Source: Bacillus yapensis | GTDB taxonomy: Bacteria; Bacillota; Bacilli; Bacillales; Cytobacillaceae | DNA: 64,000 nt | Reading direction: 5' to 3' | NCBI RefSeq assembly: GCF_005280205.1 | Contig: NZ_SUND01000009.1 | Location: forward strand, 62,001-126,000 | Shown: in pieces, positions 35,365 to 43,841 of the stretch | How the letters are laid out: each line of letters opens with the position of its first letter | Numbering within the stretch: position 1 is the stretch's first letter | Notes under the pieces: generated by a model | What the model was told of the DNA's origin: nothing | Database searches by the model: none | What the model saw: only the letters and a program-made list of their open reading frames with translations | Made by a program: the position numbers and the translations under genes

Positions 35365-36378
35365 TTATTGTCCACCCCCGTATTCAATCGAGACCGCATG
35401 GGCGATACAAGGTATGGTTTCGTTTTGCTGGAAGGATAGGGGTGATAATAAAGCGCCTGTAGCCACTACTAACATTCTTTTAAATTCACCTTTTTTCATG
35501 CGATTTAATAAATGACCATACACTACTGTTGCTGAACACCCCGCGCCACTTCCTCCTGCGAGGACTGGTTGCCCCTCTCGATAGATCATGAGACCGCAAT
35601 CTTGGTATTGTTCTTTACTAATAGGGGTTCCATGCTTTTTAAATAAATCCAATGACGCTTCTTGTCCAATTTGACCAAGGTCTCCGGTTACGATTAAATC
35701 ATAATAAGTTGAATCAATGTTTCGTTCCGTTAAGTGTGCTTCAATGGTATCAACCGCAGCCGGTGCCATTGCTCCTCCCATATTAAAAGGATCGGTCAGT
35801 CCCATATCAATAACGCGTCCTATTGTGGCAGAAGTCACACGCGGCCCCTCTCCGGAGTCACTTAATAATGCTGCGCCAGCACCTGTAACGGTCCATTGTG
35901 CAGTAGGGGGCTTTTGCCCGCCATATTCAGTTGGATAACGAAATTGTTTTTCAACAGCAGTATCATGACTAGAAGCTCCTGTTAACAAATATTTAGCTCC
36001 TTTTGTATTAATAATATAGGCGCCTAGAGCCAATCCTTCCATAGAGGTAGAACAAGCACCAAACAAACCAAAATAAGGAGCTCCAATCGTTCGGCTTGCG
36101 AAACTAGTCGGGGTAATCTGGTTGATTAGGTCTCCTGCGAGGATGAACTGAACCTGTTCCTTTTGGATTCCCCCTTTTTCCATGGCTTTTTGACAGGCTT
36201 CTTCAAAAAGAACTTTATGCGCCTTTTCATAGGAATCCTGTTTTAGCCATAAATCGGCATGAAGAAGATCAAAATCTTCTGCAATCGCCCCATCTGCTTC
36301 AAATGGTCCCCCAACTGTACCAGTAGAAATAATTACAGGCTTTTGTTCGAAGACCCATGTACGATGACCTGCTAGCAT
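35365..36378 (-). CDS. spoVAD: Stage V sporulation protein AD
   Basis: SpoVAD (337 residues) has a thiolase-like fold and binds dipicolinic acid. Family segments seen are [20 protein letters not shown], containing the cysteine at the thiolase-like site, [14 protein letters not shown], and [20 protein letters not shown]. The start at 36378 has GGGGTGG six bases upstream and overlaps the spoVAC stop by one base; five codons earlier there is a weaker ATG. Confidence 0.95.
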   Translation of the reverse strand: MLAGHRTWVFEQKPVIISTGTVGGPFEADGAIAEDFDLLHADLWLKQDSYEKAHKVLFEEACQKAMEKGGIQKEQVQFILAGDLINQITPTSFASRTIGAPYFGLFGACSTSMEGLALGAYIINTKGAKYLLTGASSHDTAVEKQFRYPTEYGGQKPPTAQWTVTGAGAALLSDSGEGPRVTSATIGRVIDMGLTDPFNMGGAMAPAAVDTIEAHLTERNIDSTYYDLIVTGDLGQIGQEASLDLFKKHGTPISKEQYQDCGLMIYREGQPVLAGGSGAGCSATVVYGHLLNRMKKGEFKRMLVVATGALLSPLSFQQNETIPCIAHAVSIEYGGGQ

Positions 36379-36857
36379 CACAAACCACCCCACTGTATCA
36401 AAATCGTTTTAATCAAAGCAATTACAAATGCTGAAAATACACCGAAAACAATCACGGAACCGGCTAATTTAAACATATTGCCACCAACACCTAACACATA
36501 TCCTTCGGTTCGATGTTCAATGGCTGCTGATATAATGGCATTACCGAACCCTGTAACAGGCACAGCTGTTCCAGCTCCTCCAAATTGTGCAATTCGATCA
36601 TAAACTCCGAAACCTGTAAGAAGCATAGCAATAAAAATTAAAGTTCCCACAGTTGGATTTCCAGCCGTTTGGTCTGTAAAATCAAAATAATATATATAAA
36701 AATTTTGAATAACCTGACCGATTAGACAGATAAGTCCCCCTATTAAAAATGCTTTGATGCAATTTTTAACTACTGGCCTTTTTATTTCTCGTTGTTTTTG
36801 AATATCTTGGTATTCCTGTTGAACAGGTGATAACTGTTTCTTTTGATTATTTGACAT
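36378..36857 (-). CDS. spoVAC: Stage V sporulation protein AC
   Basis: SpoVAC is the membrane channel component, mechanosensitive in B. subtilis, for dipicolinic acid. The 159-residue product has a charged N-terminus (QEYQDIQKQREIKRPVVKNC), then four membrane helices. The GAGTAVPVTGFGNAIISAAI motif is shared in form with SpoVAE. GAGGGTG precedes the ATG. It is the third gene of the cluster. Confidence 0.95.
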   Translation of the reverse strand: MSNNQKKQLSPVQQEYQDIQKQREIKRPVVKNCIKAFLIGGLICLIGQVIQNFYIYYFDFTDQTAGNPTVGTLIFIAMLLTGFGVYDRIAQFGGAGTAVPVTGFGNAIISAAIEHRTEGYVLGVGGNMFKLAGSVIVFGVFSAFVIALIKTILIQWGGL

Positions 36858-36878
36858 CGGTACACACCCTCTTTCTCT

Positions 36879-37352
36879 TTACGTTTGTTCCTTCATAAGA
36901 CTTTTGATTTTATTAATATCCTTTTTTAAGTTTTTCATATTCGTGCTATCTTTTTGTAATCTTTGTTCTAGTTTGTCAAGTTCCCAATACATTTTTTGAT
37001 CAGTCGAAACGGTAACTTGATGATCCGGATACATTTTTTCTATGTCTGATTGTACTTTCTTTTTAATATTCTTTAATTGAAAACGATCAAAATTGTCAAC
37101 CTTTATCCCTACTAAAAGATCTTTATCCGTATTGACTGCCTTTACATCAGAAATTCCATCCTTCGTGATAATCTTTTCTTTTGTATGATTAGCAACAGAT
37201 TGGTCGATTGGCTTGCTGGTATGTACTTGTGAAATACTCAAATCATTATGATCCTGACCTAATTGATTTTGGTTACTGTTACATCCTGATCCAAAGGGGA
37301 TGACTGTAAAAATCAAAAGAAAAATTTTCAATTTTGTTGTTTTGTCTTTCAT
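36879..37352 (-). CDS. YhcN/YlaJ family sporulation lipoprotein
   Basis: The product (157 residues) has a lipoprotein signal with lipobox GSGC and a YhcN/YlaJ domain: VKAVNTDKDLLVGIKVDNFD, then a helix and the DHQVTVSTDQKMYWEL strand. These are inner-membrane spore lipoproteins. A gene of this family occupies the same place, before spoVAC, in spoVA2mob clusters. AGAGGTGA lies upstream. A hairpin terminator separates it from the first DUF1657 gene, so part of its transcription is by read-through. Confidence 0.88.
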   Translation of the reverse strand: MKDKTTKLKIFLLIFTVIPFGSGCNSNQNQLGQDHNDLSISQVHTSKPIDQSVANHTKEKIITKDGISDVKAVNTDKDLLVGIKVDNFDRFQLKNIKKKVQSDIEKMYPDHQVTVSTDQKMYWELDKLEQRLQKDSTNMKNLKKDINKIKSLMKEQT

Positions 37353-37390
37353 GAATTCACCTCTGTTTTTTATCCAATATTGAAGGGTCT

Positions 37391-37428
37391 AAAAAAGGTT
37401 GGTAAAAACTTAACCAACCTTTTTTTGC
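37391..37428 (-). terminator. Internal terminator of the spoVA cluster
   Basis: AAAGGTTGGT and ACCAACCTTT pair and are followed on the minus strand by TTTT. It lies between the first DUF1657 gene and the YhcN-like gene and would raise the ratio of the former. Confidence 0.75.
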
Positions 37429-37436
37429 CTTATTAA

Positions 37437-37643
37437 TTATTGTTGTTTGTATTGAGGTTCTTCTTGTTCAATTTCTTGAACACGTGGCTCAATGCTGTCT
37501 ACAACGGATTGAGTTTGGTTAGCGGCATCTTGGTAAAGTTGCTTTGCTTGTTGATTCTCTGTACTGAGAGCAAAAGTTTCAAAGCTAGCCTGCGCACTTT
37601 TCAATCCCGCTAGAGCTGTCTTAACGTCATTAATAACTGTCAT
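37437..37643 (-). CDS. DUF1657 protein, first gene of the spoVA cluster
   Basis: The 68-residue protein starts MTVINDVKTALAGLKSAQAS and ends with VQEIEQEEPQYKQQ, the DUF1657 pattern. ATG 37643 has a perfect AGGAGGTGA five bases before it; a GTG three codons upstream is less suitable. A sigma-G-like promoter lies 38 bp upstream. Confidence 0.92.
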   Translation of the reverse strand: MTVINDVKTALAGLKSAQASFETFALSTENQQAKQLYQDAANQTQSVVDSIEPRVQEIEQEEPQYKQQ

Positions 37644-37680
37644 GACTTTCACCTCCTATATTTTTCTTTGAAACCTTTCT

Positions 37681-37711
37681 TAGAATGTTTCAAGATAGAA
37701 ATGTTTATTCA
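37681..37711 (-). promoter_or_regulatory. Forespore sigma-G promoter of the spoVA cluster
   Basis: On the minus strand TGAATA, an 18-bp spacer and CATTCTA match the sigma-G consensus. It fits forespore expression known for spoVA operons. Confidence 0.65.
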
Positions 37712-37967
37712 TACAAAGTTTTTAAAATTTAAATTATACTTCTTATCTTTTAGGAAAAAATACTCTTGGCAGGAAAAAATTAAGGAAGGGAGAATAGGGT
37801 AAATTGGACAGTTGAACTTTTATAAAAGCTGATGAAAGTACAATTGTTTTACCATTCGAGGGGAATTTTCTTTTCGAGAAGTAAGACTGGTATGCTTTTT
37901 TATTTAGAAATGAGTATTGATGCAGTTTGTATTTTTCATTAAATAATAAAAAAGAGGTAGACGGAGT

Positions 37968-38141
37968 ATGTATAAGGACTATCTTGAAACGATTTCAGGA
38001 CCAAAACCACGAGCAAGGTCTAAGCAATTTAATAGAAATATAAATCAGTATTTTTCCCATCCTATCATACATAAGGAAATTAATGGTGATAAAATATATG
38101 TTGCCTTGGATCTAGACAGAATCTGGAATAGGATCAATTAA
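37968..38141 (+). CDS. 57-residue protein with PIIHKxING motif
   Basis: This small gene is divergent from the spoVA cluster. It begins MYKDYLETISGPKPRARSKQ and ends with HPIIHKEINGDKIYVALDLD before a short basic end. The C-terminal half is clearly related to the 57-residue protein at 48538-48711 (PIIHKQINGKEIVPLNLVRLW), so the two are paralogues. GGAG lies near the ATG. The family is not known to me. A strong terminator follows. Confidence 0.7.
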   Translation: MYKDYLETISGPKPRARSKQFNRNINQYFSHPIIHKEINGDKIYVALDLDRIWNRIN

Positions 38142-38157
38142 TATTTAGTTAAGCGAC

Positions 38158-38196
38158 AAATACTCCCCACCTGCGTATAGGTGGGGAGTATTTAAT
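38158..38196 (+). terminator. Terminator
   Basis: AATACTCCCCACCT and AGGTGGGGAGTATT form a 14-bp perfect stem followed by TAATG; the T run is short but the stem is very strong. Confidence 0.8.
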
Positions 38197-38265
38197 GCCT
38201 ATAGTGAAACCAAAGGGATGATATGTCCAAAGGTGGCTGGTTCTTTAACACTAGTCTAAAATACC

Positions 38266-38296
38266 TGCATATTTTTGACCACTATGTGGCAATCTA
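38266..38296 (+). promoter_or_regulatory. Sigma-G-type promoter of the CotF-like genes
   Basis: TGCATA, an 18-bp spacer and CAATCTA fit the sigma-G consensus. It lies 40 bp before the first start codon. Confidence 0.5.
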
Positions 38297-38335
38297 CCCA
38301 AGTGATTACAACATTGTTAACAAGGAGGAAACATC

Positions 38336-38617
38336 ATGCAACAACCGCAGACGGGTATGGTTAATCAACAAGCACAAGCTTTCATGACGCAGCCGCCTGA
38401 AATAATGTCAACAAAGGATCATCTCTATTTAAACGATATGTTAAGCTGGAATCTACTTGCGATGAAGAAAATGCATTTTTTCGCTCAACAATGTCAAAAT
38501 CCAGAAGTAAGAGCAGCACTTGAACAAGCTGGACAAATGCACGACCGACACTATCAACAGCTGCTTCAACAGATGCAACAGTATGTAACTCAACCTTCAC
38601 AAAATATGAATCAATAA
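38336..38617 (+). CDS. CotF-like spore coat protein 1
   Basis: The 93-residue protein has a Gln-rich N-terminus and the CotF-type two-helix core: KDHLYLNDMLSWNLLAMKKM, then EVRAALEQAGQMHDRHYQQL. It also has a Gln-rich tail. These ferritin-like short proteins occur in spore coats. AAGGAGGAAACATC precedes the ATG. It is paired with the next gene, 13 bp on. Confidence 0.8.
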   Translation: MQQPQTGMVNQQAQAFMTQPPEIMSTKDHLYLNDMLSWNLLAMKKMHFFAQQCQNPEVRAALEQAGQMHDRHYQQLLQQMQQYVTQPSQNMNQ

Positions 38618-38630
38618 GGAGGATACGATA

Positions 38631-38978
38631 GTGGAAAATAATACTCCAAACAAAATTAAGAATCCTGAAACACCAGTTCCCAAGACGCCGCAAATGAACG
38701 ATAGAGATTTTCTAAACGATGCCTTAACTACGGAAAAATATATATCTTCCTCATATTCGACTGCATTAAAAGAAGCAAGCCATGGGTCGTTGTATCGTAC
38801 AATTGCGTCTATTTCCCAAGAAACAGAAGACTGTCACCGCAATCTATATAACTTAATGTTTAAAAACGGATGGTATGCTTTGGAAAAAGAAACTCCACAA
38901 ACTATTCAACAATCGGTTCAACAATTTTCTAACTACATGCAAAGTCAAGATCCTTATAGAGGCAATTTAATACAATAA
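38631..38978 (+). CDS. CotF-like spore coat protein 2
   Basis: The 115-residue protein has a Pro- and Asn-rich N-terminus, then NDRDFLNDALTTEKYISSSY and SHGSLYRTIASISQETEDCH, the Coat_F domain. It starts with GTG after AAGGAGGATACGATA. With the preceding gene it forms an operon driven by the sigma-G-like promoter and closed by the hairpin at 39036. Confidence 0.85.
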   Translation: MENNTPNKIKNPETPVPKTPQMNDRDFLNDALTTEKYISSSYSTALKEASHGSLYRTIASISQETEDCHRNLYNLMFKNGWYALEKETPQTIQQSVQQFSNYMQSQDPYRGNLIQ

Positions 38979-39035
38979 AGAACACGTGTTAAAGGAAAGC
39001 AAACTCAGGGTAAAACAACAATAATTATGCAAGAC

Positions 39036-39076
39036 AAAAGGTTGGTTGGATGTTAACCAACCTTTCTCTTCTTTAG
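39036..39076 (+). terminator. Terminator of the CotF-like operon
   Basis: AAAGGTTGGTT and AACCAACCTTT pair, followed by CTCTTCTTT. The stem resembles the one at 37391-37428. Confidence 0.75.
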
Positions 39077-39156
39077 AACCTTCCTACAAACGTGTTCAAA
39101 GTATTAAATTGCTCAAATCCTGCCATATAAATACTAAAATAAAGGTTGTGTTAAAA

Positions 39157-39351
39157 ATGAATCAAGAAACTAAAATTGCAAATGAGCTTCAGAAAATGTT
39201 GACTGAAAATCAAATCCCTGTTTCCGTCCAGGAAGATATTAATGTGCTCTCTGAAAAATTAGCTAATGGAGAACTTACACTTGGTGAATTAGAAAATAAA
39301 GATCAGTTTGTAGTAGAGGTTATTCAAAAAGCAAAAAATAGAATCGGATAA
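39157..39351 (+). CDS. Small acidic helical protein (64 residues)
   Basis: The frame starts MNQETKIANELQKMLTENQI and is predicted helical throughout, with an acidic middle. AAAGG lies 11 bases before the ATG. A longer frame upstream crosses the terminator and is not likely. I do not recognise it. Confidence 0.5.
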   Translation: MNQETKIANELQKMLTENQIPVSVQEDINVLSEKLANGELTLGELENKDQFVVEVIQKAKNRIG

Positions 39352-39505
39352 AATAGGGAAACTTTGTAATATTATCATACATAATTGCCTCATTTTTAAT
39401 TTTATTACTGTATTTCATCAAATTTCTTTTTTAGACTATCTGAATAAAAAAAGAATAAACGTAAAAAATAATTTAGAAATTACAACAATCGAAAGGGCGG
39501 TAAAG

Positions 39506-39757
39506 ATGAATCATAAGTGGATGAAACTTTTATCAACAGTTTTTCTTTCAATGTTCTTGTTATTAGGGTGTAATAATGGAGATGACGATAATAATCCACC
39601 ACCTGAGGATGTAACTCCTGGGACAGAGGAACCAATTGAAGATCCTGAAGACGCAACAGATCCAGATACTATTGATGAAAATAATGACAACACTGATACA
39701 GAAGAACCAATTGAAGATCCTAAAGATGTAAATGACGCAGATAATAAAGATGAATAA
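39506..39757 (+). CDS. Small acidic lipoprotein
   Basis: The 83-residue product has a lipoprotein signal with lipobox LLGC followed by an acidic, low-complexity tail. The block TEEPIEDP occurs twice (near residues 40 and 65). Such tails act as spacers or bind cations. GAAAGGGCGG precedes the ATG. It is followed by a terminator and then the protease gene. Confidence 0.7.
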   Translation: MNHKWMKLLSTVFLSMFLLLGCNNGDDDNNPPPEDVTPGTEEPIEDPEDATDPDTIDENNDNTDTEEPIEDPKDVNDADNKDE

Positions 39758-39762
39758 GTTTA

Positions 39763-39794
39763 TACACCGTTTGTTCTCAAACGGTGTTCTTTAT
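39763..39794 (+). terminator. Terminator of the lipoprotein gene
   Basis: ACACCGTTTG and CAAACGGTGT pair, followed by TCTTTATG. Confidence 0.75.
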
Positions 39795-39871
39795 GTATTA
39801 AGATTCAAGGACGCATTAGAAATTTGATTATCGAAGCATTTTCTAATCATAAAATTATATAGAGGTGTCTC

Positions 39872-41251
39872 ATGACAAAAATATCAAGGTCCTTATTGGT
39901 TACGGTTTCCGTACTTATTCTTTTATCTATAGGGTTATTATTCTTAGTACAAAATACAAGAAACAAAGAGAATCACGAAAATAAAACAGTTGCTGTCAAA
40001 AACAATCCCCCTATAACTAGTGTCCAAAATGTTGAAAACGAAAAAAATCTTCTTCAAATAAACAGTCTTTCCATGGGTCAAACCATTAAGAATCAATTAA
40101 GAAATGATCCTTCCGTTTTTCTAATTAAACACAATGAAAAAACGGAGAGTCATTATATTAAGAAAGAAGTAAACGTTACATTCAAGACTCATCCATCAAC
40201 AAAGGAATTAGAAAGAATGGCACAGGAGATCAATGGCACTATCTTTAAAAATCTAAATTCTACGATTGTTTTTCGTTCTAATACGCTTTCGACCAAGGAA
40301 CTTATTGAATATTTTAACAGACAGGCTATGGTTGAATTTGCTGAACCCAATTATCTTTATCTGCAAAATCAAATTGAACTTCCTAATGATTTGCTGTATA
40401 GAGAACAATATCAATGGAACTTATCGGCCATTCAAGCAGAAGCAGGCTGGGATATCACCAAAGGGGATGAACATATCATTATTGCTGTTATAGACACTGG
40501 CGTTGATCTGGACCATCCTGATTTAAGAAGACGATTAACAAATGGTTATAATGTACTGTTGAATAATAATTTCCCTGATGATGACAACGGGCATGGCACC
40601 CATGTATCAGGAATCATTGCATCGGAAACTAACAACCATGAAGGTCTTGCGGGTGTTACCTGGTATAACAAAATAATGCCTATAAAAGCAATGGGTGCCG
40701 AAGGGCATGGGACAACCTTTGATATAGCAAAAGGGATTTATTGGGCAGCGGATCATGGAGCCGATGTCATTAATATGAGTTTAGGCAATTATCAGCATTC
40801 TTCCCTTTTAAAAGAGGCCATCGATTATGCATACAGTAAAAATGTTGTTTTGATTGCTGCAGCAGGAAATGAAAATACTATGCAACCGAGCTACCCAGCT
40901 GCTTTTCCTAATGTTCTCAGTGTCGCCGCCGTAAGTAACACCGGACAACGTGCCCCTTTCTCAAATTATGGAGATTATATTGATGTTGCAGCTCCCGGAG
41001 TTCAAATTCCGAGCACCTATTTTAACCAGCAGTATGCTGCCCTTTCAGGCACTTCTATGGCTTCACCACATGTAGCAGGACTAGCAGGTCTTTTGCTTTC
41101 AGTAAACCCTAATTTAACGAACCAAGAAGTAATAGACATTATTAAGAATTCTACTTATGATTTAGGAATCCCTGGAGCTGATAACGAATTCGGTAGTGGC
41201 TTAATTAATGTAAAGAATGGATTGGAAGCAGCCCAAAGCAAAAGGCAATAA
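39872..41251 (+). CDS. Subtilisin-like serine protease (S8), membrane-anchored precursor
   Basis: The 459-residue protein has an N-terminal membrane segment (LLVTVSVLILLSIGLLFLVQ) and a propeptide-like region (about 95-165, ending VEFAEPNYLY). The S8 catalytic domain follows, with Asp208 in AVIDTG, His241 in NGHGTHVSG and Ser395 in SGTSMASPHVAG. The SWDITKGDE-like lead-in and thermitase-like features place it among extracellular subtilisins. Within a sporulation island it could process coat or germination proteins. AGAGGTG precedes the ATG. Confidence 0.92.
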   Translation: MTKISRSLLVTVSVLILLSIGLLFLVQNTRNKENHENKTVAVKNNPPITSVQNVENEKNLLQINSLSMGQTIKNQLRNDPSVFLIKHNEKTESHYIKKEVNVTFKTHPSTKELERMAQEINGTIFKNLNSTIVFRSNTLSTKELIEYFNRQAMVEFAEPNYLYLQNQIELPNDLLYREQYQWNLSAIQAEAGWDITKGDEHIIIAVIDTGVDLDHPDLRRRLTNGYNVLLNNNFPDDDNGHGTHVSGIIASETNNHEGLAGVTWYNKIMPIKAMGAEGHGTTFDIAKGIYWAADHGADVINMSLGNYQHSSLLKEAIDYAYSKNVVLIAAAGNENTMQPSYPAAFPNVLSVAAVSNTGQRAPFSNYGDYIDVAAPGVQIPSTYFNQQYAALSGTSMASPHVAGLAGLLLSVNPNLTNQEVIDIIKNSTYDLGIPGADNEFGSGLINVKNGLEAAQSKRQ

Positions 41252-41328
41252 TCCCTTTTTGAGACCGCTACATAGTGTCCCCAAGTAGTCCTAACTCTGA
41301 GGAAATGAATAATCCAACTGAAAATCTG

Positions 41329-41374
41329 CCGCCCCTTTCTTCCAAAATCATGGAAGAAAGGGGCGGTTTTTCTC
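41329..41374 (+). terminator. Strong terminator
   Basis: CCGCCCCTTTCTTCC and GGAAGAAAGGGGCGG form a perfect 15-bp stem, followed by TTTTTCTC. Confidence 0.9.
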
Positions 41375-41550
41375 TTGGTTTAGACCTGTACCCCCGCTTT
41401 CTTATCCTTGGAGCTTTACAAAATAAACTAATTCCAAAATATTTTGAGGTGTTTCATAAGAAAAGGTATCTTAACAATTCTTTGTATTCCCAACGTATAC
41501 TCGCTACATAGTTTGTACATGTTAAGAGAAAAACTAAGGGGGAATTTTAG

Positions 41551-43068
41551 TTGGAGTGGATTTTTTATCTATACCTGTTAAATGCGTTCTTTATGTTATT
41601 CATAGCAACTTGGGATGTTCGTCGGCCAGCCAAAGCTTTGAATTGGATAGTAATCGTCCTTGTTTTGCCTGTCATTGGTTTCTTACTATATCTTAGCATA
41701 TCAAATCCCAAGTTTATTCAACGTAAAAGATTGACCTCTTCTCATAATGAGGCTAATCAGTTACCTGATACATTTAGTGATTCAGCATCGATAATCGCCA
41801 ATGCTTTAAAGTATTTTACTGTAGACGGGCTTCGAGTCGGCAAAGTCCAAGTACTTAACAATGGAATAGCAAAATATGAACAACTTATCGAATCCCTGCA
41901 AAATGCCAAAAAAACTATTGACTTAGAATACTTCATCTATCGGGACGACCAAATTGGTAATACCATCACAGAACTGCTGATTGAAAAAGCAGTAAATGGA
42001 GTGCGGGTTCGTTTTATTAGAGATGGTTGGGGGAGTAAAAAATTTCCGCGTCAAAAAATTCTTCAGATGGTGGAAGCAGGGATAGAATGTCGGACAATAT
42101 TTCCTTTACGCTTTCCCTGGATTTTATCCAATTGGAATTATCGCGATCATTGTAAGATTGTCACGATTGACAGCAAGGAATCCTTTACTGGCGGTATGAA
42201 CATTGGGTATGAATATACAGGATTAAAGCCAGACGTAGGATTTTGGAGGGACACTCATTTGCAAATTAAAGGGGAAGCAACAGACGACTTGCAGACTATC
42301 TTCGACGTTCATTGGAATATTGCTGTACAAGAACAGATAAAGTCAAAAACAAATTCTGATGCAACGAAAAAGCCCACTAAAATCCCAAAATATAATTCAA
42401 AGGAAATCAATCCAACCGGCAGCATAGATTTTTCAAGGTGGTCTGCTGAATTCGGATTTGAGTTATGGACTATAGAAGGTAAAACAGACAATACCCCAAC
42501 AAAGACAGGAGAATTTCAAAAAGCATACATTCACACGTTGGAAGGAAATCCTGGAATTCCTACACCAGTTATTCGTCAAGCTTACTTTATATTAATTACA
42601 CAAGCAACCAAAACCATTGATATCACAACGCCCTACTTTATACCAGAAACAGATATCATTATGGCATTAAAGACAGCTGTGGCTCGTGGTGTACGCGTAA
42701 GATTACTAGTTCCTCGCCATATTGATCAAAAAATCGTTGGATTTGCAAGTCGTACCTATTACGGGGAACTTATAGAAGCTGGGGTCCAAATCTACCAGTA
42801 CAATAAAGGAATGTTACATGCGAAACTGATGATCATTGATGAGGAAATTGCAGAAGTAGGCGCAGCAAACTATGATATGAGAAGTTTTCGCCTGAATTAT
42901 GAAGTGTGTCAAGTCGTGTACAGTGCTGATGTGGCAAGGGAACTCACAGAGCAGTTCGAGAGGGATCTTACTGATTCTGTACCATTAAGAATGGAAGACT
43001 TGTTGCAACGATCCCTGACCGAGCGCATTGTTGAACAGGGTTCTCGCCTGCTTTCTCCATTATTATAA
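41551..43068 (+). CDS. cls: Cardiolipin synthase
   Basis: The enzyme joins two phosphatidylglycerols to cardiolipin. Two N-terminal membrane helices precede two phospholipase D motifs: HCKIVTIDSKESFTGGMNIG near residue 200 and HAKLMIIDEEIAEVGAANYD near residue 425. The length of 505 is normal. It starts with TTG, with AAGGGGG eight bases upstream. An additional Cls carried by the island, next to YetF-type genes, suggests membrane remodelling in the spore; cls and yetF are also known cargo of spoVA2mob elements, as I recall. Confidence 0.93.
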   Translation: MEWIFYLYLLNAFFMLFIATWDVRRPAKALNWIVIVLVLPVIGFLLYLSISNPKFIQRKRLTSSHNEANQLPDTFSDSASIIANALKYFTVDGLRVGKVQVLNNGIAKYEQLIESLQNAKKTIDLEYFIYRDDQIGNTITELLIEKAVNGVRVRFIRDGWGSKKFPRQKILQMVEAGIECRTIFPLRFPWILSNWNYRDHCKIVTIDSKESFTGGMNIGYEYTGLKPDVGFWRDTHLQIKGEATDDLQTIFDVHWNIAVQEQIKSKTNSDATKKPTKIPKYNSKEINPTGSIDFSRWSAEFGFELWTIEGKTDNTPTKTGEFQKAYIHTLEGNPGIPTPVIRQAYFILITQATKTIDITTPYFIPETDIIMALKTAVARGVRVRLLVPRHIDQKIVGFASRTYYGELIEAGVQIYQYNKGMLHAKLMIIDEEIAEVGAANYDMRSFRLNYEVCQVVYSADVARELTEQFERDLTDSVPLRMEDLLQRSLTERIVEQGSRLLSPLL

Positions 43069-43239
43069 GTAGATGTATCCTGTTTTTGAAAAGTCAAAAA
43101 CCCGTGTTAGAAGAACTTTCAACATTGGTTTTTTTCTTTTTACGATGGAAATGCATTACAAAAAATCGGTAATACTAAAAAGACAGCCCAAAGAGTTTGA
43201 ATTCAAAAATATCTGTTACCTTTTAATTTAAATATAGGG

Positions 43240-43818
43240 GTGATATCAATAAATAATATATTTGAAAATCTTAAGGAAATACGTTTATTAGAAGATAAGC
43301 TTTATCATTTAGAATTAAATGGTTGGCTAAAAAATGAGTTTTTAACTTGGGAATGGTGGATTCTAGTCGTTTTTTTAATTGTGCCTTGGGTTATATGGGC
43401 TAAACTTGTTAAAAGAGACATTATTTTAGAAATTTTGTTATTTGGTACCATCATTATCTTGACAACAACCTTATTAGATGTAGTTGGTGCACACTATAGT
43501 TTTTGGGATTACCCCATTGCATTCCTACCTATTATTCCTCGGGCCTTTCCTTTTGATTTTTCAATGGTACCTGTAGCTTATATGTTGTTATATCAATATT
43601 TTAGAACATGGAAATCTTTTATTTTAGCCCAGATCATTATGGCACTAACATATGCCTTTATAGGTGAACCCTTTTGCGAGTGGGTCAAACTTGTTAATTA
43701 TTTAGAGTGGAGATACAGCTATTCATTCATATATTACATCATTGTTGGAATTGTAACTCGAGCTTTAATACTAAAACTAGCCTCTTTATCTAGACCTCAA
43801 GATCTTACAACTAAGTAA
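43240..43818 (+). CDS. CBO0543-type membrane protein
   Basis: The product (up to 192 residues) has five hydrophobic segments with WEWWILVVFLIVPWVIWAKL and a conserved SFWDYPIAFLPIIPRAFPFD loop, features of the CBO0543 family of Bacillus membrane proteins. Function unknown. The GTG at 43240 overlaps the AGGGGTG ribosome site, so the true start may be a non-ATG codon a few bases on. It precedes the second YetF gene by about 20 bp. Confidence 0.75.
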   Translation: MISINNIFENLKEIRLLEDKLYHLELNGWLKNEFLTWEWWILVVFLIVPWVIWAKLVKRDIILEILLFGTIIILTTTLLDVVGAHYSFWDYPIAFLPIIPRAFPFDFSMVPVAYMLLYQYFRTWKSFILAQIIMALTYAFIGEPFCEWVKLVNYLEWRYSYSFIYYIIVGIVTRALILKLASLSRPQDLTTK

Positions 43819-43841
43819 AATTTAAATTGGAGGAAAAAACT

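Noticed and set aside
35717-35938. Plus-strand frames inside spoVAD and spoVAC
   Set aside because: They are shadows of strongly conserved minus-strand genes.
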